A program made the position numbers and the translations under genes. Shown piece after piece: positions 1-11,655 of a stretch of 60,000 nucleotides of DNA (the first letter of the stretch is position 1; the number at the start of each line of letters is the position of its first letter). Origin of the DNA: Strigamia acuminata (taxonomy: Eukaryota > Arthropoda > Chilopoda > Geophilomorpha > Linotaeniidae); assembly GCA_949358305.1 (NCBI GenBank), contig OX442314.1:8365060-8425059 (forward strand). The letters are read 5' to 3'. Below the pieces are notes generated by a model that was given only the letters and a program-made list of their open reading frames with translations, was not told the DNA's origin and did no database searches.

Positions 1-4
1 AAAT

Positions 5-295
5 TTATTGATTTCTTTCTATTTTCAATCCCACATTGATCTCAAAAGCAATAAACATGGGTTTATTTATAACTCCGTCCATTGTTCTGCCAGCACGGTC
101 CAAATTCACCGATCGAAACTCACAATTCCCCGCAAATTCGCAGCCATCCAATTCCTTCATGTGACTACACTCCTTTAATAATAAATTCATTAAAGCATTA
201 ATAATTCCCCTAACTTCATCCAAATATCCAGCAACGACACCTGGCGACAATGTTCCATTTAATACACACAAAAAAAACAGCCATTTTACCGTCAA
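5..295 (-). CDS. Possible terminal exon, cysteine-containing ORF of unknown function
   Basis: An open frame of about 96 codons ends in TAA and an AATAAA polyadenylation hexamer overlaps the stop (about 3-8 on the minus strand). It begins with a hydrophobic stretch (WLFFLCVL) and has three further cysteines (KEC, DGC, GNC). It does not start with ATG: the in-frame first codon is TTG and no in-frame ATG precedes the upstream stop. If real it is therefore an exon entered by splicing, for example after the AG near 300, rather than a complete signal-peptide gene. I do not recognise the family. The window edge prevents checking what lies downstream. Confidence 0.22.
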   Translation of the reverse strand: MTVKWLFFLCVLNGTLSPGVVAGYLDEVRGIINALMNLLLKECSHMKELDGCEFAGNCEFRSVNLDRAGRTMDGVINKPMFIAFEINVGLKIERNQ

Positions 296-565
296 CTTAT
301 CTACAGTTTCACTCGGTTAAGGCAACAGATGGATTTATGTTACGAAAATAGACAGAACAAGTCTCCCTTCAATCAAACGTGCGCTGCACCGAAGCACCAC
401 TGGCATCTCGCAGGGGGTGCTTTATTTTTACATCCAACATCAACCGAAAAGGAGAAAAACATCAGTTTCGTTACCGGTTTAATAAAAATAAAAATAACGG
501 CTCGTATCCGGTGCAGTTCCAGCTAAAATTTATAGCTTTTTACCTATTTTACGGTTTCCGGTTCA

Positions 566-788
566 TCAAAAATGGGCATTTTCATCATTGAAACGATTTT
601 AATAAACGGCATAAACCAAAACTTTGAACGCACCCATTGTATTTCTGAGTTAGCTGTACTACGGTTTTCACAGTAACTTACCATAGTACAGCTAACCCAG
701 AAATACAATGGGTGCGTTCAAAGTTTTGGTTTATACCGTTTATGCCGTTTATTAAAACCGTTTCAATGATGAAAATGCCCATTTTTGA
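566..788. repeat. Near-palindrome with about 100-bp arms
   Basis: Sequence from about 566 to 664 recurs in reverse complement from about 686 to 788, with a loop of about 20 bases. The arms contain a matched block that reads AATACAATGGGTGCGTTC on the right arm. No open frame spans it. It resembles a fold-back MITE. Confidence 0.75.
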
Positions 789-900
789 CAAAAAACGGCC
801 ATTTTTACCATGAAAAACGACTAAACAAGCCATTTTTGACAAAAAACGGCCATTTTTAGCCATTTTTGACAAAAAACGGCCATTTTTAGCCGTTTTTGTC
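785..900. repeat. Short tandem repeat of a CGGCCATTTTT-type unit
   Basis: Three to four degenerate copies of GACAAAAAACGGCCATTTTT follow directly on the right arm of the preceding palindrome. The repeated GGCCATTTTT cores make the tract look periodic. No coding potential is seen. Confidence 0.6.
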
Positions 901-1060
901 GCCTGACCTTTTTTAGTCCCGGGAGTACCGATTTCCCCGAAGTACTAGCCATTTTAGTACCGAGAACCGAGAATTAAAAAAAGGCGGGAAAACAGAAACC
1001 CTAAAATTGTGGTTGCGGCTCCTTATTTAAACATAATTTAGCATTTACTCACATTTTGGG

Positions 1061-1275
1061 AGGTGGATGCTTCACCTGAAAGTGTTTGTGACATTTGAAA
1101 GTCTGATCTGTCGATCTAACGTTCGAGGCGGCCATTTTAAATTTGGTTATAAAACTTCAAGCACTTTAAATATATTGTTTAAAATGCTGGTTAGTCTAAA
1201 CGACTTTATGAATGCGTCTTCTGAAGTAGACGATGGAAGCCGCCATTTTGAAATCGTATTTTGATGCATCCACCT
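1061..1275. repeat. Small element with terminal inverted repeats AGGTGGATGC
   Basis: AGGTGGATGC at 1061-1070 is matched in reverse complement by GCATCCACCT at 1266-1275, enclosing about 215 bp. The interior contains two direct GCCATTTT(A/G)AAAT-like motifs. Target-site duplications are not clear. It is probably a MITE. Confidence 0.45.
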
Positions 1276-1499
1276 CAAAGCGTCTTTGAGGAATGAATAT
1301 TTTATTGTCACTTGTGTTGGGATCATGCTTTTGGTGTGTTAGCTATAAAAATTTGAGTGGCTGCAACCTGTTGTTGTTTGTATATTGAAATACACCTCGG
1401 ACGTATAAAAGCTGCATAAATGTGTCAAGACAGAAGTTGGTTGCATAAATATGTCATTCAAAATGGAGGAAAACATTGGAAGACAGTTGAGGTATGTTA

Positions 1500-2150
1500 T
1501 TTAAAATTTATTTCAATAAAACATCCAAAAGAACCGAAAAAATAAACAGAAAATCCATCAAAACCATCCAAAAATACTAAAAACACCAAAAATGCACAAA
1601 AATCCTTCATAAACTTTTCTAAACAATCCAAAAACTACCAAAGAGAACAAAAAATCACTACAAACCATTCAAAACTCACCCAAAAACACGAAAAATTCAC
1701 CTAAAACACTAAAAATCCACTGTAAACCATCCAAAACCACCAAAAACCCACTAAAAACCCAACAAAAACCATCCAAAAATTAAAAAAAAAATTCACCATA
1801 AAACAAAAAGACCAAAAAAAAACAACAAATTCACCAAAATCAACTATAAACCAACCAAAACCACCAAAATCCACTATAAACCAACCAAAACCACCAAAAG
1901 ACCCCCAAAAACAAAAACAAACTCACCATAAATTTAAAAAAATCCACCCAAACACCAAAAATCCCCAACAATCCATTCAAAACCACCAAAAAACATCCAA
2001 AAATCCACCTAAAACCACCACAACCTATTCAAAAACACAAACAAATTCACTATTAACCACCCAAAACCCGAAAAAAATCCACCAAAACTCACCCAAGCCC
2101 CACCAAAAACGACCAAAACCCAAAACCAAAACTTACAAATTCAAATCTTC
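1500..2150. repeat. A/C-rich low-complexity tract, no gene seen
   Basis: About 650 bp are made almost entirely of degenerate CCAAAAACCACC-like words on the plus strand, a strong strand asymmetry in which A and C far exceed G and T. No long ORF, splice-like exon or RNA gene is visible. Confidence 0.7.
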
Positions 2151-2245
2151 CAACATGGCGATAAACAGCGCCCGCCATCTTAAATCACGTGCACCAATCA
2201 AAAGCCCCCAATAGCCCTCACCTTTGCCTCTCCCCTTCGCCTTAC

Positions 2246-2341
2246 CTTTTTATACACGATGTGATTGGGTGTTTCGTCCGCGCCCGCCGACGCCTGCCCG
2301 TTATTCGTCTCGTTCTTCTTCCTATGGTGCGAACTCGCCAT
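2246..2341 (-). CDS. First coding exon of an unidentified gene
   Basis: An ATG at 2341-2339 sits in an excellent initiation context (CACCATGGCG). It opens 32 codons that end exactly at a strong splice donor (AAAAAG followed by GTAAGG, intron beginning at 2245), phase 0. The peptide starts MASSHHRKKNETNN and ends NHIVYKK; it is hydrophilic, with no signal peptide. The exon lies in a CpG-rich block with a palindromic CRE upstream on its own strand, which fits a housekeeping-type promoter. Later exons should lie towards position 1 or beyond the window; I could not find them. I do not recognise the protein, and the plus-strand ORFs over the same bases look like shadows. Confidence 0.5.
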
Positions 2342-2900
2342 GGTGCAGTTGATCGTTAGGTTGCGGGAGGTGAGGCTGACCCCAGCACCTCGCTTGTTAT
2401 TCGCATTTGGAGCGGACCTGCCCGCCAAGTTGCTCAGGGCCTTGTATTTCATTCACGAGTACAGTGGCATGCCCCAAATTTCCGCACTGTCTTCACTTAA
2501 TCCATCCCACACAATAAAAACTGACAAACAAGTGACGAAAGCCAATAAAAAGAAGCGAAAACAGCCGCCGAAATCACCGACTCGACTCAATGTGCACGAT
2601 CGATTCCCAATGGCCGCGTGTCGAGTCGAGTGCGAGTGCGAGCGCCGTCATAGCCGTCAGTCGGGCATCGCGCGGGCCGTGGCGATTCTTGTTGGCTGTG
2701 GTCCGGTGGGTCGTGGTATGTGTGCGACTCGGGTCCTGGCTTAATGAGCGAGTCAAAATGGGAGAGGAAGAGAGAGCGGCAGACTCCGATACGCCATGCT
2801 CGTTTCTCGCGAAGCGAACAAACACAACAACAACACACGATAGAGGGCGTGATGACGTCATTTTTTGGCGTCTATTTAATCGACGGGGTGCGATCGATCG
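2342..2900 (-). promoter_or_regulatory. CpG-rich promoter region with a CRE
   Basis: GC- and CpG-rich sequence surrounded by AT-rich DNA lies upstream of the minus-strand ATG at 2341. It includes a perfect palindromic cAMP-response/ATF element, TGACGTCA, at 2853-2860, next to a TTTTTTGGCG motif. The promoter role is inferred from composition and position. It could be bidirectional. Confidence 0.45.
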
Positions 2901-2989
2901 GGGTTTTGCGGGTGGTTGCGTCTGGTTTGATCGATTTGGAGTTTTTATTATTTTTTTTTTTTGAAATTGGTTTTGTTGGGGGTTAAAAT

Positions 2990-4165
2990 AAATTTTTAAG
3001 GAATTATGGAAATGTTTTGTGTTTTTATTGGGTTGTTGGTTTTGGAGTTTTTAGATAGGATACTAGATGGCGCTAAAGACTAGAATAGGTTAGGGGTTTA
3101 ACGCCAGCTTGTGGTGGATTGATAAAGTGGAGAAATTTAGTTGTTTTTTTGGTCGATAGATGTCGTTAATGGTGATTTTTGTTGAATTTTAAATGGGTAA
3201 AAAGATTTTTTTAAATATCAATACCCATTTTGTTTATTTAAATAATTTTTCCATTTTTAGTTGTGTTTTTTCACACTATTAAAAATGGCTGCCACAAATG
3301 ACAAATCTAAATTATTTTCATATTGCAAAATACTTTATTTTAAAACAAAAAAATATGAATTTACAAAAGATAAATTCATCGAGAATTTTGTAGAATAAAA
3401 TAAATAAAAATAAATAAATTTCATAACTGTTTTACTTCCATTTTTGACCACAAGAAGGCAGCACTAGCTGATATCATTCCACAAGTGAAATGTGATATTG
3501 AGATCTCTTTTTATTTTTTATTTTTTACATTTCTTTCATTTTATGAATTGAAAAAGTAAAATGAAAAACATAAAAACCAAAATTGGAAAATCTTTAACGA
3601 CACGATGAGTAGAAAACTCAAAAAAACACGACAGAAAGACTGGAATGGAAAATCGATAAATTTACGGAGGTTATAAACTCCAGAGCTACACTTTCCTTGT
3701 TTATGCTTTTGAATATTTCTTTATTCATATTGACACTGCTTTACCACACATGAATAAAACATCCAAAAACAAAATACACGACCATAAACTTGCGAAAAAT
3801 TAATAATGTTGTTTTAAACTGAATTTTTCAAATTTTGAAATGCATCCATCGATTTTTCAGCTTGAAGATAAAAAAATAAAAATAAAAAAATTCTTCTCAA
3901 AGGTCAAAGAAACAAAAACCCACAATAAACTGTAGTGTAAAAAGTTTTATATTAAAAGTTTAATTACATTTTTTCGTGCCTTGAATAAATAATTTCTCAC
4001 TAATTGCACAACTTGGCGCTTTACACCGCAGATAATTTCGAAAGAATTAATTGGTTTAAGCCACCAAAGTGTTAATTTAATTAAATAAAATCTTTTCTGA
4101 AGCTTAACCAATGAAAATCACGATGTTTATAACTATTTTATTTTGTTAGCCAATCAGGAAGAAGA
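2990..4165. other. AT-rich non-coding stretch
   Basis: No supported gene. The stretch is T-rich at the left end, then A/T-rich throughout with only tiny ORFs. A CTCF-like word, CCACAAGAAGGCAGCA, lies at about 3449-3464 and a GATGGCGCTA word near 3067. Both are single matches and not evidence of function. Confidence 0.5.
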
Positions 4166-4167
4166 TA

Positions 4168-4408
4168 ATTATTCGTCTACGCCAATCAGAATTCAAATAA
4201 ATAGAAATTCCCCCAATCAGAATTCAAATAAATAGAAATTCTTCCAATCAGAATTCAAATACATATAAATATTTCCAATCAGAATTCGTATAAATATAAA
4301 TTCCTCCAATCAGAATTCAAATAAATATAAATTCCTCCAATCAGAATTCAAATAAATATAAATTTCTCCAATAAGAATTTAAATAAATATAAATTCCTCC
4401 AATCAGAT
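4168..4408. repeat. Tandem repeat, about 32-bp unit, 7-8 copies
   Basis: The unit contains CCAATCAGAATTCAAATAAA followed by TATAAATTCCT-like sequence and repeats 7 to 8 times with small changes. Each unit carries a CCAAT box and a TATAAAT-like word. Probably a minisatellite. Confidence 0.85.
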
Positions 4409-5344
4409 CAATTCTATGGATTTTCTTTGCAAAAAATTATTTATTTTGATCCCCAAAGATTAATAAAAACATTTTTCCCTGCTTTGGATACCATCATTCT
4501 AAATCTCCATGAAATAAATCACGACAAAATATTTTTCGCCGGCCATTTTGCACGCGTCGTTTGTGTGTGGCAAAGGTTATGCGGCAGCGATGCACGAAAC
4601 AGCTTCCCATTTTCAATCTTTTCAGAGTTTTATGAAAGCATTTTAAACTTCCACAATTCAAATAATGCCTTGCAAGTGCCATTAACTTTTAATTAATTTT
4701 TAGAGTCGCCATTAAGCGAGCAAAAACCCATAAAAAAATTTTTCTTTTTTTTAAAAAAAAAAAACTCGCACATAAAGCTATCAACAAAATTATTATTTGT
4801 GTTTTTAACAAGTAGTTGGAGCCAAATATGCTGATTTAAATTACTATCAAGCCAATTTAACGGTCACTAGAGCACAAAAACAACCCATTTCCTACATATG
4901 ACGTCACATTTTAATCGACAAATGACGAAACTAACCAACCATCTGCAGGATAACAATAACATTCCCTTTAATCTCCAAAATTCAAAACAAAATTTCTATA
5001 GAAAAAGGAAACTAGGAAAATAAACGCACAACAGGAAATGATTTAATCGTGAAATAAAACCAGAGATATTTCCGCATCAATTTTTTACAAAGAAATTACA
5101 CAATTTTTCATAACAAATAAATAATGCAAGCAAATTATTCGTTCAGTTCTTAACGCATCTTGTGCGTGCACCATCCACCGCGCATGAGCAGTGCTTTAGC
5201 CCGCCTGAACGAGGACGGCGCGCCGGCGCTACGAGGCACCACAAGTCGCACGTTTGTCCGTGCAAATACACCATAAGGATTAAGTGCACATGGCTCGTGG
5301 TTTGAGCAGCTAACAGCGCAGTTTGTTCACTAGTGCCTTTGTCG

Positions 5345-5571
5345 ATGGGCTGCTCTTTCGTCAAACAGTCGAATGAGGCAGGGGAGGAAGGGCGCAGTGC
5401 TAAATCATCCGCCGGGAAAAGCGGAGCTGCCAATGCCGTCGACACTCCCGCAGCGCCGGCTCCGGTCGATCCACGACTCCCGCTCAATGCACGACAGCTT
5501 TTCCAGATCGGGAAGTCCTGGAAAGGGATTAGTAGAGCCATGGAGTACACTGGGGTCAATATGTTTATCAA
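5345..5571 (+). CDS. N-terminal exon of a dual-acylated globin (globin-X-like)
   Basis: The ATG at 5345 gives a protein starting MGCSFVKQ. Gly2 is in an N-myristoylation context and Cys3 is a possible palmitoylation site, as in membrane-bound globin X proteins. After a low-complexity Ala/Ser/Pro linker, residues about 51-75 read LNARQLFQIGKSWKGISRAM and then EYTGVNMFI. This matches globin helices A and B: the conserved Trp, a K/R-x-I pattern, and G-V-x-M-F before the B-C corner. The exon ends at a strong donor (GTAAGTCG at 5572) in phase 2 (227 coding bases), the expected B12.2 globin intron position. The exon lies in a CpG-rich block. The heme-binding E and F helices would be in later exons, which I did not find in the window. 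Expected role, from the family: membrane-tethered heme protein in redox or NO chemistry. Confidence 0.7.
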
Positions 5572-5581
5572 GTAAGTCGTT

Positions 5582-5960
5582 TGTTTTCTTTTATCGATTT
5601 TTTTTTATGGTTGAAAAAAAAATCGATTTTTTTATTGTTCTCGGTAGTTTTCGATATTTTTTTTTTCGATTTTTTTTCGTTTTGCTTCATTGATGGAAAA
5701 AAATCGATTTGAAAAAAAAATTAAAAAATCGATTTACAATTTTTTTTAAACATCGATTTAAAAAATCGACTAATTTCTTCATTCAACAAAAAAATCCTGA
5801 AAAAACCAAAAACAAAAAAAAAAAAAAAATCCTGAAAAAATATTGTAAAAAAAAATCGATTTTTGTTTTTATTTAAATCGATACAAAAATCGACTATATA
5901 TTTCATCTTTTCTCCTCAAATTTCAATTCGATTTCCAACTCGATTCTCCGGAATCGATTT
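5582..5960. repeat. ATCGATTTTTT-rich simple sequence in the first globin intron
   Basis: More than fifteen scattered ATCGATTT or AAATCGAT words separated by A or T runs, on both strands. ORFs across it encode only Phe/Lys-rich peptides. No gene is supported from here to about 6.8 kb. Confidence 0.7.
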
Positions 5961-6884
5961 TTCTAAGTAGGCAGTATAATAACAAGCAACTCTTAACCTA
6001 ATTTCAAAAGCGCACGAAAATAAAGATAACAATCGATATTTGAAAAGCCAGCAGAAATTAAAGACAAACAAACACTTGCTTAGTAATTAATTATGATGAT
6101 AAAAATACATTATCACAAAACCTTGAAACCGAACCTTACTATCAATGGAAAGCTTCAATTAATTGAGGAAATTATGTAACTTGGAACCAAATTAATTCTC
6201 CACAACACAAACACACACACATGTGACAAATTCAAATATAGAAGATGCAAAAAAAAAATCATTCCAGATTTCATTCAGCCTTGACATTCCTCCAGATATT
6301 TAAAGACACTTCCAACTTTAACTCTGAAAAAATGGCAGTTGAGGCCAATAAGCATTTGAAAACATAGAGCCAAATCGATTGCCCTCACAAACATTTCTCC
6401 AAAACTAGTGTGGTGTCTTCGCTTCCAGTTTATTGAGTTTATCTAAATTTCTACCACATAGTGTACAATTGTGACTGGACAGACGCCGTTAATAGAAATT
6501 GACACAAGAGATTGGATTCAGGGGTTTACGGCCTTTATTTAGTGTCTAGGGGTCAGTATCTTATGTCTTTACCCATTGCTTGCCGCTTTAAACGGCATGC
6601 CACTACAGCGAGGGTTCAACAAAATTGCTGGTAAATCTGGTTTATAAGGCATTTTTACAAGCATTTTAGTGGAATTTCTAATAAGTGATATTTCCAAAAG
6701 TTGGTACTTTTACTAACAGCGGAATGCCGCATAAGGTAGGGTACCTTGCGGTTAGGGTTAAACAGCGTGGTCTGATTGCGTTGTTTAATTATGTGTTTCT
6801 GAACAATTTCTTTGATCCAAAAGCAATTTCTGGCTCATAACCGACCATGCTGTCCATGGTTAAGTCTACCCAGGTAAAAAAAAT

Positions 6885-7102
6885 CTGCAGAATTCTGCAG
6901 AAAATTTGCCAGCAGAAAAAATTCTGCAGAAAATCTTTTTTCTCTGCAGAATTCTGCAGAAAAATTGTCAGCCGAAAACATTCTGCAGAAAAGGTTAACA
7001 TTTTTCTGCAGAATTCTGCAGAATTCTGCAGATTTTGGTAATTTTTTCTGCAGAATACTTTTCTGCAGAGCATGCAGAATTCTGCAGAACGTTTTTCTCC
7101 TA
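6885..7102. repeat. CTGCAGAATTCTGCAG palindromic repeat cluster
   Basis: About ten CTGCAGAATTCTGCAG-type palindromes, alternating with short A or T runs, fill this interval. Related single-palindrome relics, with AATTTGTTAACCTTT at the left and TTTTTCTGCAG at the right, recur at about 18019-18110, 20760-20862 and 23568-23620. This looks like a dispersed MITE family with internally amplified palindromes. Confidence 0.75.
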
Positions 7103-7178
7103 GGTATGTCCCACTCAGGGTACGGTACTAGAAACGACTTATCCCTGTTATCAGCTTTTAATGTGTACTTTAAAATAT

Positions 7179-7567
7179 CTACATCTCCAGGTGACGATAA
7201 GTGATGGTTGCATCGCCTTCTTGGGCAAGTGTGACATCCACGATGTTCTTAAGACTTTGCGAAGGCTCTTCTTCAGCTTTCATTTTAACTGCAAGAACCA
7301 CTCGGCGATTAGCTATTGCTGCCCTTCGGTCTTCGTGCAGGCTGCTGTGAGGTGCAGTTACGCTGCAAACGCCATAGCGTTGCAAACAGCTCGTCCATTA
7401 CAGAGTTTGTCTATGCACTTCAAGTACATCTTGGTTTCCCGCTGCGAATCTTTTCGATACAATAATCTATCAACAAGGAACGGCCTAGAACCCTTTCGAA
7501 GACCCTTTACTGAGTTAGAGTGGAAGGGTAGCAGAGCTGTCCCTGTTAGACTTTCTCTGTGGTCCAC
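7179..7567 (-). pseudogene. FLYWCH zinc-finger transposase fragment, frameshifted
   Basis: Read on the minus strand, 7567 down to about 7370 encodes RPFLVDRLLYRKDSQRETKM then YLKCIDKLCNGRAVCN. This fits a FLYWCH finger: an L-V-x-x-x-L-Y-R-K strand, then C-x5-C-x-G-R-A. A frame change near 7370-7385 is needed to continue into SSLHEDRRAAIANRRVVLAV and a KAEEEPSQSLKNIV segment. In MULE-type transposases that region follows the histidine of the finger (a helix ending K-x-x-A-x-E-E-P). No MULE catalytic core follows. I call it a relic of a MULE-family element; a decayed host FLYWCH gene is the alternative. Confidence 0.5.
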
Positions 7568-8287
7568 TTCTGACCCCTTTTAAAGTCCACTCTTGCAACA
7601 TTCCGCCAGGCATGGTAAAGTTGTACTTGTGGGCCGTGTGTTTGTATTGACCCGTGACTGGAAAGTGGTTTCACTGCTACTAAGTATCTGTAACGATAAA
7701 GAAAGTTTGAAGAAGTAGTGAAAAAATTGCTTTCTGTCAAGACAGTGTCTATTGACAGAAGAAATTGCTTCTGGTTCAGGTATTATGTTGACATAACGTC
7801 GACAAACCATTACAGTCAATAAAGTTTGCGGAAGAGTACTCGTGGGTTATAAAAAGTTAAGTTATAACTTTGTAACTGTAGTAGAAATTTATAGAGAAGT
7901 TTATAAATTTGTGGATTAGAAGAAATGATATGACTTGTCCGGACCAATCACATGAATAATCATTTCAGCACCGACCTCAGCAAGCCTTAGTATCCAGATA
8001 CTAACAATTGACCACCTGCTGTAGACCAACTCTAATCCACTTAAGAATGTGCATAAACTTAATGAATGGTGACCTACTATCTAGCGGGCACAAAAAACAC
8101 CCGTGGACAAAAAATACTTCCCTACAGTACAGCTGGTTGTAAGTTTATCCACAAAGAGACATAAACCATTGGGATTTAATTACCTCAGTCTGTCTTTTTA
8201 ATACTGTGTCAAGGAAAGACAGTTAACCACATTTAGTACAGTATAAGATATGCTATTTTCTTCTGGATCGACTACTTAGTGTCTTAA

Positions 8288-10033
8288 GGTGGAAACACAA
8301 GGGAGCGGGTAAAATTTAAAAGCTTGCTTTTACTTGAAAGACCGGCTAAAAACTCGCCCGCTTGAGCAAACACAAGCTTGCGTTTTTATTCAAAGCTTTG
8401 TTTTTGAAGCGAGCTTGTACTCACCCGCTCCGATCACACTGAGTTTGATTTACCAGCTTCGAGCTTGCTGGTGTTTTGGTCATGTGACTTTGACAGCCAA
8501 TCAGAATCGTGAGGAAATTCTTGGAGGTGATTTTTTTGGCGTTATAACAAAAGTTCGTTACATCAATTTTTTTTAACACGGTGTTCTATGGTCTACCAAC
8601 CAACCAAGCCATTTTTAAGTATTCGTTACAACAAAAAATTTGTTATATCGCGGTTCGTTATGACGAGGTTCGAGTATAGTTTAAATTTATACATTTGAGC
8701 AGTGCTGAGCTTTATTAGACTGCTGTCACTAATCCCATTTTAGTGAATGGACGTTCCCTAACTTTAATTTTACTAAAATCCATACTCCACTGCTAATTAG
8801 TCTCCATGGTAAATTTCCATGAATACTCTCATTGGTCAATGGCACTGTGGCATCTGTAAACATCATGATTTGTTATTCTCATCTCCTAACATTTATTTCT
8901 AGCAAAACCGACAAATTTCATCCACGGTTGACCTGGATTGGATGCCTGTTCAATATTATAGGGAAATTAACACACTTCTCAGGTTTTATGTTCTATTTAT
9001 TGTTGGTTTATATGGATTTTGTGGTTGAGAAATTATTTATTAGTCATTTATTGCACAATAAGCAATCTATTAAATGCTTTTTTTTACTATCATAAACTAT
9101 TGTTAGAAATGTTCAATGAATTATTCAGTACTATACACAAATCTATGGTCCATACTATGCTTCAATGGAAATTTAATAATGCAGGTCAGTCACTCCATGA
9201 AGAGGCTTTCAAATAATCCTCTAACTATTACTCTGGTGGTAGATACCACCTGAGTTGAGGCAATTCCATTTTGTATCAAAACTCCAGTTATAGATTTATG
9301 ATTAAGATAAAACTAATGATTGTTTGCTTTCCTGCACACAGCATGTAACCTGTTTTATGGCCTACATACTCTCTATCATGTATGGCATGAATTAGAAAAA
9401 CATCTATTGTTATCAATTTCTCTTTGCAAGCAGAGACACTATTATTGATCAACAATAATATTTCTACTAGAAATTCTCCATATTTTTCTCATCTCTTGGC
9501 AATGGTTTAAAAAACCCCCACAAGATGCTGCAAATCACCACTGACTACACTCAGTAAATTGATGTTGTCTGCTTTATAAGGAATTGGGAGAATGCCATGA
9601 GTAAAACTGCTGAGATGGCCAACTTACTCCTAAGCCGGTAATGCCCATGGGACAGAGAATTGGCAAGCCCCAACATCTCCAGAGGGTTTTAAGTAAAATG
9701 AAACCAAAAGTAACCTTTTGGTTTTATGACATCTACCATTTTTACACCTAGCGTTCAATACTTTCTTCTCGCCCGTTCCGATCAAACTGAGTTTGATTTA
9801 CCAGCTTCAAGCTAGCTGGTGTTTTGGTCATGTGACTTTGACGGCCAATCAGAATCGTGAGGAAATTCTTGGAGGAGATTTTGGCGGGAATTTCTGGCTA
9901 GCTACCTAGCTAGCTTGAGTTTGCCAGTTAAGCTGGAAAGCCAAAAGCGGGTGAAGTGAGCTTGTAAATGACTCCCTCTTTAAACTTGTACTAGCAAGCT
10001 TTGGAATTTTACCCGCTCCCTTGTGATTCCACC
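8288..10033. mobile_element. Inverted-repeat element, TTAA-type target, non-autonomous
   Basis: GGTGGAAACACAAGGGAGCG at 8288 is matched at the other end by CGCTCCCTTGTGATTCCACC ending at 10033. The flanks are TTAA on the left (8284-8287) and TTTA on the right (10034-10037), consistent with a diverged TTAA target duplication (Kolobok or piggyBac type). An internal block of about 105 bp containing GGTGTTTTGGTCATGTGACT occurs twice in direct orientation (about 8429 and 9776). ORFs inside (for example 8832-9095) show no recognisable domain and no transposase is seen. Confidence 0.65.
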
Positions 10034-11640
10034 TTTACGCAGAGTACCCGTCTGTGCAGACGTTGATGGGTCGTTGTATCAAAAAGGTTAAGGTCCTCTC
10101 TTTGTAATGAGAAAACATGTTGACTATTGTTAGTATGGTCAGATGCCCCTTTAATATTGTTCATCTGAAGTGATCCCAAAGATGAGAAGCACCACTATTG
10201 GTGTAATAACTGCAACAACTAAGTGTCTTAATAGGCTTTCATGCGTTAGAAGCTTATGGTTTTGCCGATGCTACCATTGACACAAACTCGGAATTGCAGC
10301 CACATCTACAGTAATTAGCGTCTCGCTCCAGCCGGTTTTACTAGAGGTACAATTAAAGGTCAACAGCCCAAAAGCAAATACAAAAACCTCTGAAAGTTAT
10401 TTTATCGAACGTCTCTGTATGGTCTTTATGTCCAGACCACACAGCTCCGGTAGAGTTATAAGTTTTCCACCATACTTATAGGCTTAACGGGGGTTTTTAT
10501 AAGGGAAAAGGACTTGCCGCAAACAATTCCCCACAATTTATTTGTGTTCTTGTTCAATTTAGACATTTATTTTGGTCAATTTAGACCCGCATTGTAAAGG
10601 TTACCGGTTTAATGGCCAATCCTGCATTTATAGTGTATATATTTCTTTTAAAAAAAAACATTATTTTTATGTTACCGACACATCCATTCAAGCTATGCAC
10701 ACAGCTGGTGTTGAAGTGCTTTTTAATTACAATGCAATATGACAAACAGTGCTATAATTAGCTCGTACTAAGAATCGGCTATGATTTTCCTGTGGGTGAG
10801 AAAAAAGAAACATAATAATTACATTAAAATTATTCTATTTTGTATCTTAAAAATGTGTTGTAAATTGAGATGAAAAGGATAAATTGAAATGTGTAGCACG
10901 CACATTCCACAAGGACGACTCGTTGAAAAATCAATAACAGCACTGAATAAGAGGTGAAATTGAAAACAAACCTTAATTTATTTATTTCCATTCCGATTTT
11001 CAATGGCACTTGTCTCTAATTTCCTTCCACAAAATCCAACAAAACAAACACCGCTTTAACTCCCCAAAAAAAAAATATTTTCTACAAACAAAACATTTTG
11101 TGCCGAAAGGTGGAGTTTTATTTGTTTTCAAATATCTTAACGAGGGCTAAATTAGAATGCAATCCTGTCCAAAAATCATACTGAAATACATGTTCAGTGT
11201 GATAAGATCATTCACTTCTATAGAAAAAAATAATCAACACTCTGTTGAGGGTAAAAATTGATCCAAGGCTGAGCGGGGAAGCCGCAAATCAATATTGTCA
11301 AAAAAATGTGCATAACAGGCGCCATCTGTTGTTTTAGTTTGCATCAGGAATTCATTAATGGTCAAAACTATTCCTATTTAACTGTTTGTTCTTCCTTAAT
11401 TTGTCTAGAACACTTTAAAGTAAACACCTTGTATGTATATAAAATTGTATGCGTCTTTAAATGACTACAGTAATAATGTCATTAAGACAGAGCCAAATTA
11501 GAGTGCTTAATAGGCGACGATAAAAAGCCAGGCTGTTGATGAATCACATATACTCTGGCTCGTCGTAAGAGGGTACCCAGTTCCTATTGGCCGAGCCATT
11601 TCACTGGTGTAGGTATACATAAAAATAGGCCAAAATAACT
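10034..11640. other. Non-coding stretch, nothing recognised
   Basis: No ORF with recognisable content, no RNA gene and no clear repeat structure. Composition is mixed to AT-rich. Confidence 0.5.
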
Positions 11641-11655
11641 GGACCCTCACTCTAG

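Noticed and set aside
2265-2986. Plus-strand ORFs of 159 and 124 codons in the CpG-rich block
   Set aside because: Overlapping in several frames, no motif, and explained by GC-rich composition next to the minus-strand exon with good Kozak and donor.
5143-5571. Minus-strand ORF of 142 codons over the globin exon
   Set aside because: It overlaps the globin exon, which has a motif match and a phase-2 donor; the minus frame has neither.
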